Source: Turicibacter sp.
GTDB lineage: Bacteria > Bacillota > Bacilli > MOL361 > Turicibacteraceae
Direction: 5' to 3'
Assembly: GCA_030531025.1 (NCBI GenBank)
Contig: JAUMTV010000057.1
Span: 1-21,461 of the forward strand
Length of the DNA stretch: 21,461 nucleotides
The notes beneath the pieces are model-generated. The model had not been told where the DNA came from. It searched no databases and saw only the letters and a program-made list of their open reading frames with translations. The translations under genes and the position numbers were made by a program. Each line of letters opens with the position of its first letter. Position 1 is the stretch's first letter. Positions 1 to 8,023 of this stretch are shown here, piece by piece.

Positions 1-24
1 ATAATAGAAAGGATTTGTAAGGAT

Positions 25-630
25 ATGATTTATCAAAGTCATCAAGTAAGTGAAGTGTTAGCGGAAATAAACCAAGATGATGTCCTCGTTTTTCCAACAG
101 ATACGGTGTACGGGATTGGAGCTAGTATTCATTCACCTAAAGCATTGGATCGAATTTTTGAAATTAAAAATCGTCCAACAGAAAAGTCGTTAATTGTTTT
201 ATGTGCTGATGAGACTCAGTTAGAAGAAATTGTTGGTCCATTATCCCCACAAGTAAAAAAATTGATTGATGCTTTTTTACCTGGAGGATTAACACTTATT
301 TTAAATTGTTATAAACCGTTACCTGAGGAAATTACGCGTGGAAAGCAAACAATTGGCGTTCGAATTCCAGATCATGAAGTAGCTTTAAAGCTTTTAAAAG
401 AGTTGGGTCCGCTTGCAACAACAAGTGCAAATCTTTCAGGAGAGCCGAGTCCAACAAAGGTAGAAAATGATAATCCTGTGATTCGTCGCGTTGATTATGT
501 ATTTGATGATGGAGAAACAGAAGGTCAAGTTCCATCAACTATTTTAGATTGTACGAATGAAGAGTTTGTGATTTTGCGTCAAGGAGCGATTACATTAGAA
601 GAAATTCAAAAAGTTTTGCATAAAAAATAA
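25..630 (+). CDS. tsaC: L-threonylcarbamoyladenylate synthase (TsaC/YwlC/Sua5 family)
   Basis: A 201-aa cytosolic enzyme that makes threonylcarbamoyl-AMP from threonine, bicarbonate and ATP, the first step of t6A formation at position 37 of ANN-decoding tRNAs. The family fold is visible throughout: an early FPTDTVYGIG motif (residues 23-32), the KNRP...KSL nucleotide-binding segment (about 48-55), LPGGLTLIL (85-93), GVRIPDH (111-117) and TTSANLSGEPSP (132-143). The length fits the short TsaC form without the extra Sua5 C-terminal domain. The start is ATG with an AAGGAT-type ribosome-binding site about 5 bases upstream. In Bacillus subtilis ywlC lies beside spoIIR, and here spoIIR follows directly, which supports ywlC as the positional equivalent. 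The 24 bases before it probably hold the end of an upstream gene that cannot be identified. Confidence 0.95.
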   Translation: MIYQSHQVSEVLAEINQDDVLVFPTDTVYGIGASIHSPKALDRIFEIKNRPTEKSLIVLCADETQLEEIVGPLSPQVKKLIDAFLPGGLTLILNCYKPLPEEITRGKQTIGVRIPDHEVALKLLKELGPLATTSANLSGEPSPTKVENDNPVIRRVDYVFDDGETEGQVPSTILDCTNEEFVILRQGAITLEEIQKVLHKK

Positions 631-706
631 TTTTTGTGGAATACTACGTATATTTTTTTTGAAACTGTCCATAATGAGGTATCAGGTGAAAGGGATGGTG
701 TTTAAC

Positions 707-1408
707 ATGAATCAAAAAACAACTATTATCGTAGTATTAACATTAATTATGATGGTGACAGTTTATCAAATCGGGAAAGCAGAACCACAATCAGATAGTG
801 CACAAGTCGTTGTGAATGATACAGCTATTCGAATTCGTATTATTCCAAACTCAAATAAATATGAAGATCAACAAGCTAAAAAAATGGTTCGTTATGCGAT
901 TGATGAGTATTTAGCAGCTAATAAATCATCATTTGAAAGTATTAGTTCAACTCGTGAGTTTATCATGAAAAATATTGGTGAAATTGAATCGAAAGTTGGA
1001 CATGTATTAGATGCAATTAATTATGATTTAGGTTTTGAAGTAAGTTATGGAGCACACTTATTCCCAGAAAAACAGTACAATGGTGAAACTTATGAGGAAG
1101 GTTATTATGAAAGTTTAGTTATCACGATTGGTGAAGGAATGGGAAATAACTGGTGGTGCTTTATGAATCCAGATCTTTGTTTAGGACCAAGTGCAAATTC
1201 TGAACAATCAGAAGATGATAGTGATTGGAATACTCAATATAATGCAATGGAAAATACACAAGAAGCTTTTCAAACAAAAAACTTTAAATCATACATTGGT
1301 GAAGTAGTTGATGCTTTATTTGGAAGTAAAGAAACTGAAAATGAAAGTTATGTTTTAGCAGATACAACTACAAAGGAAAATTGGTATTTATATGAGGATG
1401 AATATTAA
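707..1408 (+). CDS. spoIIR: Stage II sporulation protein R
   Basis: A 233-aa secreted signalling protein. In Bacillus it is made in the forespore under sigma-F and crosses the septal space, where it triggers SpoIIGA to cleave pro-sigma-E in the mother cell. The N-terminal hydrophobic segment (residues 6-20) looks like a signal or anchor. Family signatures are RIRIIPNSN followed by EDQ..K..VR (residues 41-61) and GNNWWCFMNPDLCLG (about 147-161), the conserved WWC...P.LC block with two cysteines. The frame is open from TTG 659, but ATG 707 is chosen because GAAAGGGA lies 12 bases before it and the hydrophobic segment then sits at the N terminus. The C-terminal 70 residues are acidic and poorly conserved, with NFKSYIGEVVDALF recalling the family tail. 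A sigma-F promoter was sought and only a poor match found. Confidence 0.93.
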   Translation: MNQKTTIIVVLTLIMMVTVYQIGKAEPQSDSAQVVVNDTAIRIRIIPNSNKYEDQQAKKMVRYAIDEYLAANKSSFESISSTREFIMKNIGEIESKVGHVLDAINYDLGFEVSYGAHLFPEKQYNGETYEEGYYESLVITIGEGMGNNWWCFMNPDLCLGPSANSEQSEDDSDWNTQYNAMENTQEAFQTKNFKSYIGEVVDALFGSKETENESYVLADTTTKENWYLYEDEY

Positions 1409-1439
1409 TATTAATCGTTAATTAATAATGACCATCCTC
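1394..1439 (+). terminator. Possible hairpin at the spoIIR stop codon
   Basis: GAGGATG (1394-1400) pairs perfectly with CATCCTC (1433-1439). The bases between are AT-rich and can extend the stem with bulges. It overlaps the spoIIR stop codon (1406-1408). No clean U-tract follows, so terminator activity is uncertain; it could instead protect the 3' end of the mRNA. Confidence 0.35.
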
Positions 1440-1486
1440 CCTTTCCAAATTTCTTTTAAAAAATGAATCATCTTGATAATATTTTC

Positions 1487-1526
1487 TCCCTCTTCAACAT
1501 ATCATGGCGTTGAAGGGGGATTTTTT
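1487..1526 (+). terminator. Terminator-like hairpin abutting the start codon of the GNAT-like gene
   Basis: Bases 1487-1498 pair with 1509-1520 (12 bp, one G-U), with a 10-base loop, and are followed by six T residues (1521-1526) that touch the ATG at 1527. It has the shape of an intrinsic terminator. The 3' arm also contains the only good Shine-Dalgarno sequence (GAAGGGGGA) of the next gene, so the same structure could hide the ribosome-binding site. Confidence 0.7.
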
Positions 1527-1952
1527 ATGATAACAGTAAAAGAAGTCAAACGTTACGAAGCAACAGATTATGAACATGTCTTAGATTTTATGAAAAGAGT
1601 CACGACTCTTGAAACAGTGAATAACGAAATTATTGAACAATCCATCCTCATTAAAGAATCTGATAAAGTAGCGGGAATGGTTTCCTTTGAAGCGTTTGAT
1701 CAAATTGGAATGATTCGATATTTTATTTATGATCAAGAGATTGTTCCTGATTTGTTAGTTAATATGTTTTTTGAATTATATCGATGTGCGAAGGAGAAAG
1801 AGATTAATCAGCTTATCGCGATTGCTTCACATCCATATGCGCGTCAATTATTTGAATTGCTAGGATTTGTAGAGATGAAAAAAACAAATGATTTAAATGT
1901 CCCTGATTTATTAAAAAATAAAGATATTCAGTTGATGAGTATTAGATTTTAA
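1527..1952 (+). CDS. GNAT-like acetyltransferase, probably degenerate (YwlB position)
   Basis: A 141-aa protein resembling the C-terminal half of the GNAT N-acetyltransferase fold: beta strands around VAGMVSFEAF and IGMIRYFIY, then a helix and LIAIASHPYARQLFELLGF, which matches the usual A..LYE.LGF ending of GNAT enzymes. The acetyl-CoA pyrophosphate loop (Q/R-x-x-G-x-G/A) expected after the central strand is not visible; IVPDLLVNM stands in its place. It may therefore bind another ligand or be inactive. Bacillus ywlB, a GNAT gene, lies between spoIIR and rpiB, so position agrees with a ywlB counterpart, but sequence identity was not tested. The open frame extends to TTG 1473; ATG 1527 is chosen for GAAGGGGGA 7 bases upstream. 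That site lies inside a terminator-like stem, so expression may be low or conditional. Confidence 0.65.
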   Translation: MITVKEVKRYEATDYEHVLDFMKRVTTLETVNNEIIEQSILIKESDKVAGMVSFEAFDQIGMIRYFIYDQEIVPDLLVNMFFELYRCAKEKEINQLIAIASHPYARQLFELLGFVEMKKTNDLNVPDLLKNKDIQLMSIRF

Positions 1953-2065
1953 TAAATAGCTATAAAAAGAACTATTATAGAATCTATATATAAACAGATA
2001 AGTATTTTACATCTAAGTTAGCAAACAAAAAATACTGATATCCTTTATTTATAAAAACATCCTAT

Positions 2066-2107
2066 AGTCCAGATAAAAATTTTCTATGAAGAAAATTTAT
2101 CTGGACT
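2066..2107. repeat. Long near-perfect inverted repeat
   Basis: Bases 2066-2085 pair with 2090-2107 through about 18 base pairs, interrupted only by two unpaired A residues (2075-2076). The loop is four bases (ATGA) and the outer stem is AGTCCAGAT/ATCTGGACT. No U-tract follows directly; the nearest T-run is near 2130-2137. It could be a terminator for the upstream gene, a small mobile hairpin or an mRNA-stability element. Confidence 0.7.
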
Positions 2108-2211
2108 TATATATCGTCATGTATTAGTTCTTTTTTTGTGATATGCATGAAATAGTAATAAATGAGACAGTATTTTTTTCATATCATTAATGCAAGTGTT
2201 TAGAAAAAATA

Positions 2212-2220
2212 TGTTATAAT
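2212..2220 (+). promoter_or_regulatory. Extended -10 promoter element before rpiB
   Basis: TGTTATAAT is a perfect extended -10 (TGnTATAAT) 42 bases before the rpiB start. No good -35 hexamer lies 16-18 bases upstream, as is common for extended -10 promoters. Confidence 0.65.
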
Positions 2221-2262
2221 AAAAAAGATAGAATAATTTTACAGAATAAAGGAGCGTTTTTC

Positions 2263-2703
2263 ATGAAAGTAGCTATTGCATGTGACCATGGTGGATTTGA
2301 ATTAAAGCAAGAAATCTTAAGTCTACTTAAAGATATGAACGTTGAATATGAAGATTTCGGAAGTTATGATGACTGTGCAGTGGATTATCCTGATTATGCA
2401 TTTAAAGTATCAGAAGCTGTAGTAGCAGGGCAGTTTGACCGTGGAATTTTAATTTGTGGAACTGGAATTGGAATTAGTATTGCAGCTAATAAAGTTAAAG
2501 GAATTCGTTGCGCACTAGTTCATGATTTATTCTCAGCGAAAGCAACACGTGAACATAACGATTCAAATGTTTTAGCAATGGGTGGACGTGTTATTGGTCC
2601 AGGATTAGCACGTGAGATTGTTTCAGTGTGGTTAACAACTGATTTTATGGGAGCACACCATACTGCACGTATCGAAAAAATCTCGAAGTATGAAAACGCT
2701 TAA
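2263..2703 (+). CDS. rpiB: Ribose-5-phosphate isomerase B
   Basis: A 146-aa cytosolic enzyme of the RpiB/LacAB family that interconverts ribose 5-phosphate and ribulose 5-phosphate in the non-oxidative pentose phosphate pathway. Visible residues include the N-terminal ACDHGG motif (Asp8, His9), the catalytic Cys65 in CGTGIGISIAANK, and HNDSNVLAMGGR (98-109) with the ring-opening His98. Length is typical of the family. The start is ATG with AAAGGAG about 9 bases upstream. It has its own extended -10 promoter and its own terminator, so it appears to be a single-gene unit. In Bacillus the counterpart ywlF lies in the same neighbourhood, but glyA and ywlG, which follow it there, are missing here. 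A LacA/LacB role is less likely because no tagatose pathway genes are nearby. Confidence 0.95.
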   Translation: MKVAIACDHGGFELKQEILSLLKDMNVEYEDFGSYDDCAVDYPDYAFKVSEAVVAGQFDRGILICGTGIGISIAANKVKGIRCALVHDLFSAKATREHNDSNVLAMGGRVIGPGLAREIVSVWLTTDFMGAHHTARIEKISKYENA

Positions 2704-2731
2704 GAAATCCTGTGCTTAGGATTTCTTTTTT
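2702..2731 (+). terminator. rpiB terminator
   Basis: AAGAAATCCT (2702-2711) pairs with AGGATTTCTT (2718-2727) around a six-base loop, followed by four further T residues. It begins at the rpiB stop codon. Confidence 0.9.
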
Positions 2732-2865
2732 AGTTTCATAGAAATTCTGAAAGTCGTTAATACTTAAAGGTATGAGGACGGTATAGATGTAATAAAGCGT
2801 TTTTTAAAAAATGTCGTATTATGTAGAATGTTAAGATGCTGATTGATTTTTACGGCAATTATACG

Positions 2866-2894
2866 TTGAAATGCGAGTGGAAAAGTTGTAGAAT
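2866..2894 (+). promoter_or_regulatory. Sigma-A promoter of the upp-atp operon
   Basis: TTGAAA (2866-2871), a 17-base spacer and TAGAAT (2889-2894). Predicted transcription start near 2901 leaves about 30 bases of leader before the upp GTG, too short for an attenuator. Confidence 0.75.
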
Positions 2895-2930
2895 TACTAA
2901 ATGAATTATATCAAATATGAGGTGACCGAC

Positions 2931-3560
2931 GTGATTAAAGTTAATATTTTAGATCATCCATTAATTCAACATAAGTTGACGCAAATTCGTCAAAAAGATA
3001 CGCCAACGACGCAATTCCGTCAAATGATTAACGAAATTGGTGGATTAATGGTATATGAAATTACACGTGATTTACCATTAGAACAAATTGAAATTGAAAC
3101 GCCAGTCGCAAAAACAAAAGCGAATGTGATTGCAGGTAAGAAAATGGTTGTTGTACCAATTTTACGTGCAGGATTAGGAATGGTTGATGGAATTTTGCAA
3201 ATGATCCCTTCAGCACGTATTGGACATATTGGAATCTTCCGTGATGAAGAAACATTACAACCAGTTGAGTATTTTGCTAAGTTTCCAGAAGGATTAGATC
3301 AACGTGATATTTTTATCGTTGACCCAATGTTAGCAACAGGGGGATCTGCTATTGCTGCTATTAACTCAATTAAACAACGTGGTGCTAAAAATATAAAACT
3401 TGTTTGTCTAGTAGGAGCACCAGAAGGGGTTAAAGCTATTAATGAGGCTCACCCAGATGTAACTGTTTATTTAGCATCATTAGATGAAAAATTAAATGAA
3501 AAAGGTTATATCGTTCCAGGTTTAGGAGACGCTGGAGATCGTATCTTCGGAACAAAATAA
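2931..3560 (+). CDS. upp: Uracil phosphoribosyltransferase
   Basis: A 209-aa cytosolic pyrimidine-salvage enzyme converting uracil and PRPP to UMP and pyrophosphate. The PRPP-binding loop [13 protein letters not shown] lies at about residues 131-143. The N-terminal [14 protein letters not shown] block, [13 protein letters not shown] (about 76-88) and the uracil-contacting [13 protein letters not shown] near the C terminus are all intact. The frame opens at ATG 2901, but GTG 2931 is preferred: GAGGTGA lies at 2919-2925 with spacing like neighbouring genes, and the resulting N terminus and length match the family. The stop codon overlaps the start of atpZ (TAATG), so it is translationally linked to the ATP synthase genes. 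Bacillus has upp just upstream of atp too, but this one-base overlap makes a single operon very likely here. Confidence 0.97.
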   Translation: MIKVNILDHPLIQHKLTQIRQKDTPTTQFRQMINEIGGLMVYEITRDLPLEQIEIETPVAKTKANVIAGKKMVVVPILRAGLGMVDGILQMIPSARIGHIGIFRDEETLQPVEYFAKFPEGLDQRDIFIVDPMLATGGSAIAAINSIKQRGAKNIKLVCLVGAPEGVKAINEAHPDVTVYLASLDEKLNEKGYIVPGLGDAGDRIFGTK

Positions 3561-3793
3561 TGAGTCAGCCATCTAAAGTTGTTAAGGCCATGAAGTGGAT
3601 GACACTTCTTTCACAAGTAGGTATTACCATGATTGCCAATATATTTGTTGGATTATTTATTGGAAAGTATCTAGATCAATGGTTAAACACATCTCCGTTA
3701 TTTTTATTACTATTTGTATTTATCGGAGTTTTTAGTGGCATTAAAAGTGTCTATCTGTTAATAATTAAAATAGATAAGAGGGATAAGTCTTGA
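3560..3793 (+). CDS. atpZ: AtpZ/AtpI family membrane protein, F-ATPase accessory
   Basis: A 77-aa protein with two predicted membrane helices (about residues 16-36 and 45-68) joined by a short loop with G.YLD, typical of the AtpZ family. AtpZ proteins sit at the head of atp operons and are thought to assist rotor or complex assembly; with AtpI they have been linked to magnesium or calcium supply in an alkaliphilic Bacillus. The ATG overlaps the last base of the upp stop codon. The C-terminal end overlaps the TTG start of the next gene, which fits translational coupling. The exact molecular role is inferred from family and position. Confidence 0.85.
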   Translation: MSQPSKVVKAMKWMTLLSQVGITMIANIFVGLFIGKYLDQWLNTSPLFLLLFVFIGVFSGIKSVYLLIIKIDKRDKS

Positions 3794-4194
3794 GTCAATT
3801 ACAAAATGATCCAATTCGTGTCATTCCTAAACGAGTTATTCAGTTAGCATTAATATGTACGTTTTTTATTGTTGTGATTACAATGATATTTAAATTACCG
3901 ATGGTTAATGTGTTAATTGGATATTGGTTAGGAGTAATAGTAAATTTAATTAATTTCCGACTTATTGTCATTGGAACAAAGAATGCTCTTGAACAACAGG
4001 AAAAAGGTGCTAAATCTACGATGAAGACAAATTTATTGCTTCGTTTAGTGATTTATGCTGGAGCTCTTGTTGCAACAGTTCTTTTATTAGGAACACCAGC
4101 ATTCATTGCAGCTTTCATCGGTATTTCGATGGTGCGATTTGCGATTCAAACTGATGGTTTCTTTACGTTTGGTTATGGAAAAAACAAAAAGTAA
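3790..4194 (+). CDS. atpI: ATP synthase subunit I family protein
   Basis: A 134-aa membrane protein with about four hydrophobic segments (residues 16-32, 37-57, 83-101 and 104-120) and the NLINFR sequence seen in ATP synthase subunit I proteins. In Propionigenium modestum and Bacillus relatives AtpI helps assemble the c-ring. The start is TTG 3790, overlapping the atpZ stop codon as TTGA, with AGAGGGAT about 8 bases upstream. The nearest in-frame ATG is far downstream and would remove the first helices, so TTG is preferred. It is followed by an unusually structured 128-base leader before atpB. Confidence 0.88.
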   Translation: MSQLQNDPIRVIPKRVIQLALICTFFIVVITMIFKLPMVNVLIGYWLGVIVNLINFRLIVIGTKNALEQQEKGAKSTMKTNLLLRLVIYAGALVATVLLLGTPAFIAAFIGISMVRFAIQTDGFFTFGYGKNKK

Positions 4195-4211
4195 TCGTCG
4201 TTGAATATATA

Positions 4212-4292
4212 GCTAATTAGAACGTATAAGTCGGTCTAATTAGCCACCGATTAGTATAATCGGATGAATAAAAAATCTGAAGTTATCTTCAG
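4212..4292 (+). promoter_or_regulatory. Three successive hairpins in the atpI-atpB spacer
   Basis: Hairpin 1: GCTAATTAGA (4212-4221) with TCTAATTAGC (4235-4244), perfect, 13-base loop. Hairpin 2: CCGATTA (4247-4253) with TAATCGG (4257-4263), three-base loop. Hairpin 3: CTGAAG (4277-4282) with CTTCAG (4287-4292), four-base loop. None has a U-tract. Processing, mRNA stability or differential expression of the c/a genes are possible roles. Confidence 0.6.
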
Positions 4293-4322
4293 TTAAGGAA
4301 TCTCTAAGAAAGGAGGTTAAGA

Positions 4323-5045
4323 ATGAGTCCACTACTAATGAGATTAGCTATTGGAAAAAGTAACGGAAATGGATTATTTCAATTCTTTACATCAGAATCT
4401 GATATGAATCCTATTGTTAATCCAACGGTGTTTAACTCGGTTGTTTTAGTCCTTGTCTTATGTGTGTTCTTTATTATTTGTGGGAATGCAGTTAAAAAGG
4501 CGGATCCATCTAAGCCATCCAAAGGTATTGTTTTGTTCCTAGAAATTTTAGTAACAAGTATTGAGGGATTAGTTGAGCAAACGATGGGTGCTAAGCACTT
4601 AAACTTTGCACCATTCATTGGGACATTAACAGCGTATTTAATCTGTGCTAACTTACTCGGTTTACTAGGATTAAGTGCTCCAACATCTGATTACAACGTA
4701 ACATTAGCTTTAGCGGTTATTACAATTACTGTTATGGTTGGATCAGGGATTAAAGCGAGAGGAATCGGAGGATACTTATACGAGGCGTATCTTGGAGATT
4801 TCCCGTTCTTATTACCTTTAAATATTACCGGAGAGCTTGCGAAACCAATTTCGTTATCTTTCCGTTTATTCGGTAATATTTTAAGTGGTGGTATCATTAT
4901 GTCGCTCGTTTATCAAGCGCTTGGATGGTTCTCACCATTGATAGCACCATTTTTACATGGATATTTCGATATCTTTTCTGGTGTTATCCAAACATTAATC
5001 TTCATTATGTTAACTATGATTTGGTCTCAAGGGGCAATGGATTAG
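4323..5045 (+). CDS. atpB: F1F0 ATP synthase subunit a
   Basis: A 240-aa polytopic membrane subunit that forms the two ion half-channels against the c-ring. The essential arginine is Arg181 in SLSFRLFGN, on the long helix facing the ring. NITGELAKPIS precedes it and VIQTLIFIMLTMIW ends the protein, both normal for the family. Hydrophobic helices are seen at about residues 37-55, 97-118, 126-143, 176-198 and 215-235. The start is ATG with a very strong AAAGGAGG six bases upstream. It is separated from atpI by a 128-base spacer with three hairpins, the longest gap in the operon, which may let the core atp genes be controlled separately. Confidence 0.97.
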   Translation: MSPLLMRLAIGKSNGNGLFQFFTSESDMNPIVNPTVFNSVVLVLVLCVFFIICGNAVKKADPSKPSKGIVLFLEILVTSIEGLVEQTMGAKHLNFAPFIGTLTAYLICANLLGLLGLSAPTSDYNVTLALAVITITVMVGSGIKARGIGGYLYEAYLGDFPFLLPLNITGELAKPISLSFRLFGNILSGGIIMSLVYQALGWFSPLIAPFLHGYFDIFSGVIQTLIFIMLTMIWSQGAMD

Positions 5046-5096
5046 TTAACAATAAAAAACAAAGAAAATAAATGTTAAATTAGGAGGAATTAAATT

Positions 5097-5381
5097 ATGT
5101 TCTTACAAACAGTTGCATCTTCAATTTCAAGTGAAGCATTCGTATTAGGTATGTCGGCAGTTGGTGCTGGATTAGCGGTATGTTCAGGTATTGGTACAGG
5201 GATCGGACAAGGTAATGCGGCTGGTCAAGCGGCAGCAGCAGTAGGTCGTCAACCAGAAGCAAAAGGTGACGTAATGCAAATGATGATCTTAGGTCAAGCG
5301 ATTGCCGAAACATCAGCAATCTATGGATTCGTAGTTGCTATTATCTTATTATTCATCAACCCACTTGTTCAATCGTTATAA
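5097..5381 (+). CDS. atpE: F1F0 ATP synthase subunit c, sodium-type signature
   Basis: A 94-aa hairpin protein of two membrane helices (about residues 15-47 and 58-90) joined by the polar RQPEAKGD loop that contacts gamma and epsilon. The glycine-repeat motif GIGTGIGQG lies in helix 1 (31-39). The ion-binding carboxylate is Glu71, in AIAETSAIYG of helix 2. Gln38 in helix 1, Thr72 next to the carboxylate and Tyr76 sit at the same spacing as Gln32, Glu65, Ser66 and Tyr70 of the Na+ c-ring of Ilyobacter tartaricus. This suggests, without proving, that the enzyme couples to sodium. The start is ATG after AGGAGG. Proton use remains possible, because sodium-type rings can also carry protons. Confidence 0.97.
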   Translation: MFLQTVASSISSEAFVLGMSAVGAGLAVCSGIGTGIGQGNAAGQAAAAVGRQPEAKGDVMQMMILGQAIAETSAIYGFVVAIILLFINPLVQSL

Positions 5382-5449
5382 TTCGTAGTGCTGTAAACAG
5401 TGATTATACGCAGTTATATTAAAGACAGATAAGAAAGGGGGCAACCTAC

Positions 5450-5950
5450 TTGCAAATCTATATCATGCCAGACTTAGTCAATTTTACGTTACAAATTTTA
5501 TCGACTTTAGTCTTATTCTTAGTGATTAAACGTTTTGCATGGGCTCCTATGAAAGAATTCTTACGTAAACGTCAAGAATTAGTTTCTCAAGAGATTAACC
5601 ATGCAGAAATGTTAAAAGCTGATGCAATGGCTTTAAAACAGTCTGCTGAAGCACAAGTGCAAGTTGCACGCGACGAAGCACGTGAGATTGTTGAAAACTC
5701 TAAAAAACAAGCACAACATATGCATGATGAAATCGTGTCTAATGCTCGTAAAGAAGCTCAACAAAAATTATCTAAAGCGGTAGCAGATATTGAGCAAGAA
5801 CGCAAAGCAGTTTACGCTCAAATTCGTTCAGATATCGTAGACTTAGCTGTATCTTCAGCTGAGAAAATGATTGAAAAAGAAATCGATGCTAATGTTCATA
5901 ACGAATTATTTGATCAATTCGTTGCTAAAGTAGGTGGAAGCCATGAGTAA
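5450..5950 (+). CDS. atpF: F1F0 ATP synthase subunit b
   Basis: A 166-aa peripheral stalk subunit: one N-terminal membrane helix (about residues 9-27), then KRFAWAPM..FLRKRQE and a long charged coiled coil rich in Glu, Lys, Gln and Ala to about residue 140. It holds the alpha/beta hexamer still against rotation. TTG 5450 is taken as start because GAAAGGGGG lies 8 bases upstream; the next candidate, ATG 5465, is 23 bases from that site. The last codons overlap the start of atpH by eight bases, so b and delta are translationally coupled. Confidence 0.94.
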   Translation: MQIYIMPDLVNFTLQILSTLVLFLVIKRFAWAPMKEFLRKRQELVSQEINHAEMLKADAMALKQSAEAQVQVARDEAREIVENSKKQAQHMHDEIVSNARKEAQQKLSKAVADIEQERKAVYAQIRSDIVDLAVSSAEKMIEKEIDANVHNELFDQFVAKVGGSHE

Positions 5951-6485
5951 AATCGCTTCTACTTATGCTCAGGCGTTATTTGATGCAGCGCTTGAGTCAA
6001 ACGTTTTAGAAGACATTAATAATGATTTCAATGTCATTCGCTCAGTGATGAAAGAGCAACAACAATTTATGGAGATTTTAACACTGCCTAAATTAGATAA
6101 AACGGATAAAAAAGAGCTAATTAAAACAATTTTCTCGGAAGACGCATCACAAATTTTAGTTAATTTCTTAATGATTTTAATTGATAAAGATCGTATTAAT
6201 TTATTAACTGAAATTATGATTGCTTATAACGAATTAGTGAATCAACACTTTGGCATTCTTGAAGGAACTGTATATAGTGCAGTTGCTTTAAATGAAGGTC
6301 AGCTAACAGAGTTAACGTACGCATTCACGAAAAAGTTAAATCAAAAAGTTAAACTTAACGTTGAAATTGATCCATCACTATTAGGTGGATATAAAGTTAA
6401 TTTAGGTAATGTTGTATATGATAACTCAATCAAATTACAATTAAAGAACTTGAAAAATAACCTATTAAATGTTGAGTTAAAATAG
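5943..6485 (+). CDS. atpH: F1F0 ATP synthase subunit delta
   Basis: A 180-aa subunit that links the b stalk to the top of the alpha/beta hexamer. The N-terminal domain begins ASTYAQALFDAALE, the family hallmark, and the C-terminal part contains DPSLLGGYKVNLGNVVYDNSIK, matching the conserved LLGG..V..G..V.D.S motif. The frame is open from GTG 5934, but ATG 5943 is chosen, with GGTGGAAG upstream and the standard N terminus. It overlaps the end of atpF. Confidence 0.95.
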   Translation: MSKIASTYAQALFDAALESNVLEDINNDFNVIRSVMKEQQQFMEILTLPKLDKTDKKELIKTIFSEDASQILVNFLMILIDKDRINLLTEIMIAYNELVNQHFGILEGTVYSAVALNEGQLTELTYAFTKKLNQKVKLNVEIDPSLLGGYKVNLGNVVYDNSIKLQLKNLKNNLLNVELK

Positions 6486-6496
6486 AATAGAGGTGA

Positions 6497-8002
<1,506 letters not shown>

Positions 8003-8023
8003 TTAGAAGGGCGGTGAACGAGT

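Larger units (their letters stand above)
1953..2262. other. Gene-free gap with three inverted repeats before rpiB
   Basis: No credible gene is seen on either strand. The gap holds CTATAA/TTATAG (1960-1965 with 1975-1980), AGTATTTT/AAAATACT around 2001-2034 with a loop of about 20 bases, and a long near-perfect hairpin at 2066-2107. The last 50 bases carry the rpiB promoter and ribosome-binding site. Confidence 0.6.

Noticed and set aside
647..676. Sigma-F-like promoter before spoIIR (CGTATA ... GTCCATAATG)
   Set aside because: Spacing is 14 rather than 15-16 and the GG of the -10 is missing. Expected biologically, but the match is too poor.
4255..4260. TATAAT in the atpI-atpB spacer as an internal promoter
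   Set aside because: No -35 and no TGn extension; the hexamer is part of a hairpin. Not enough for a promoter call.
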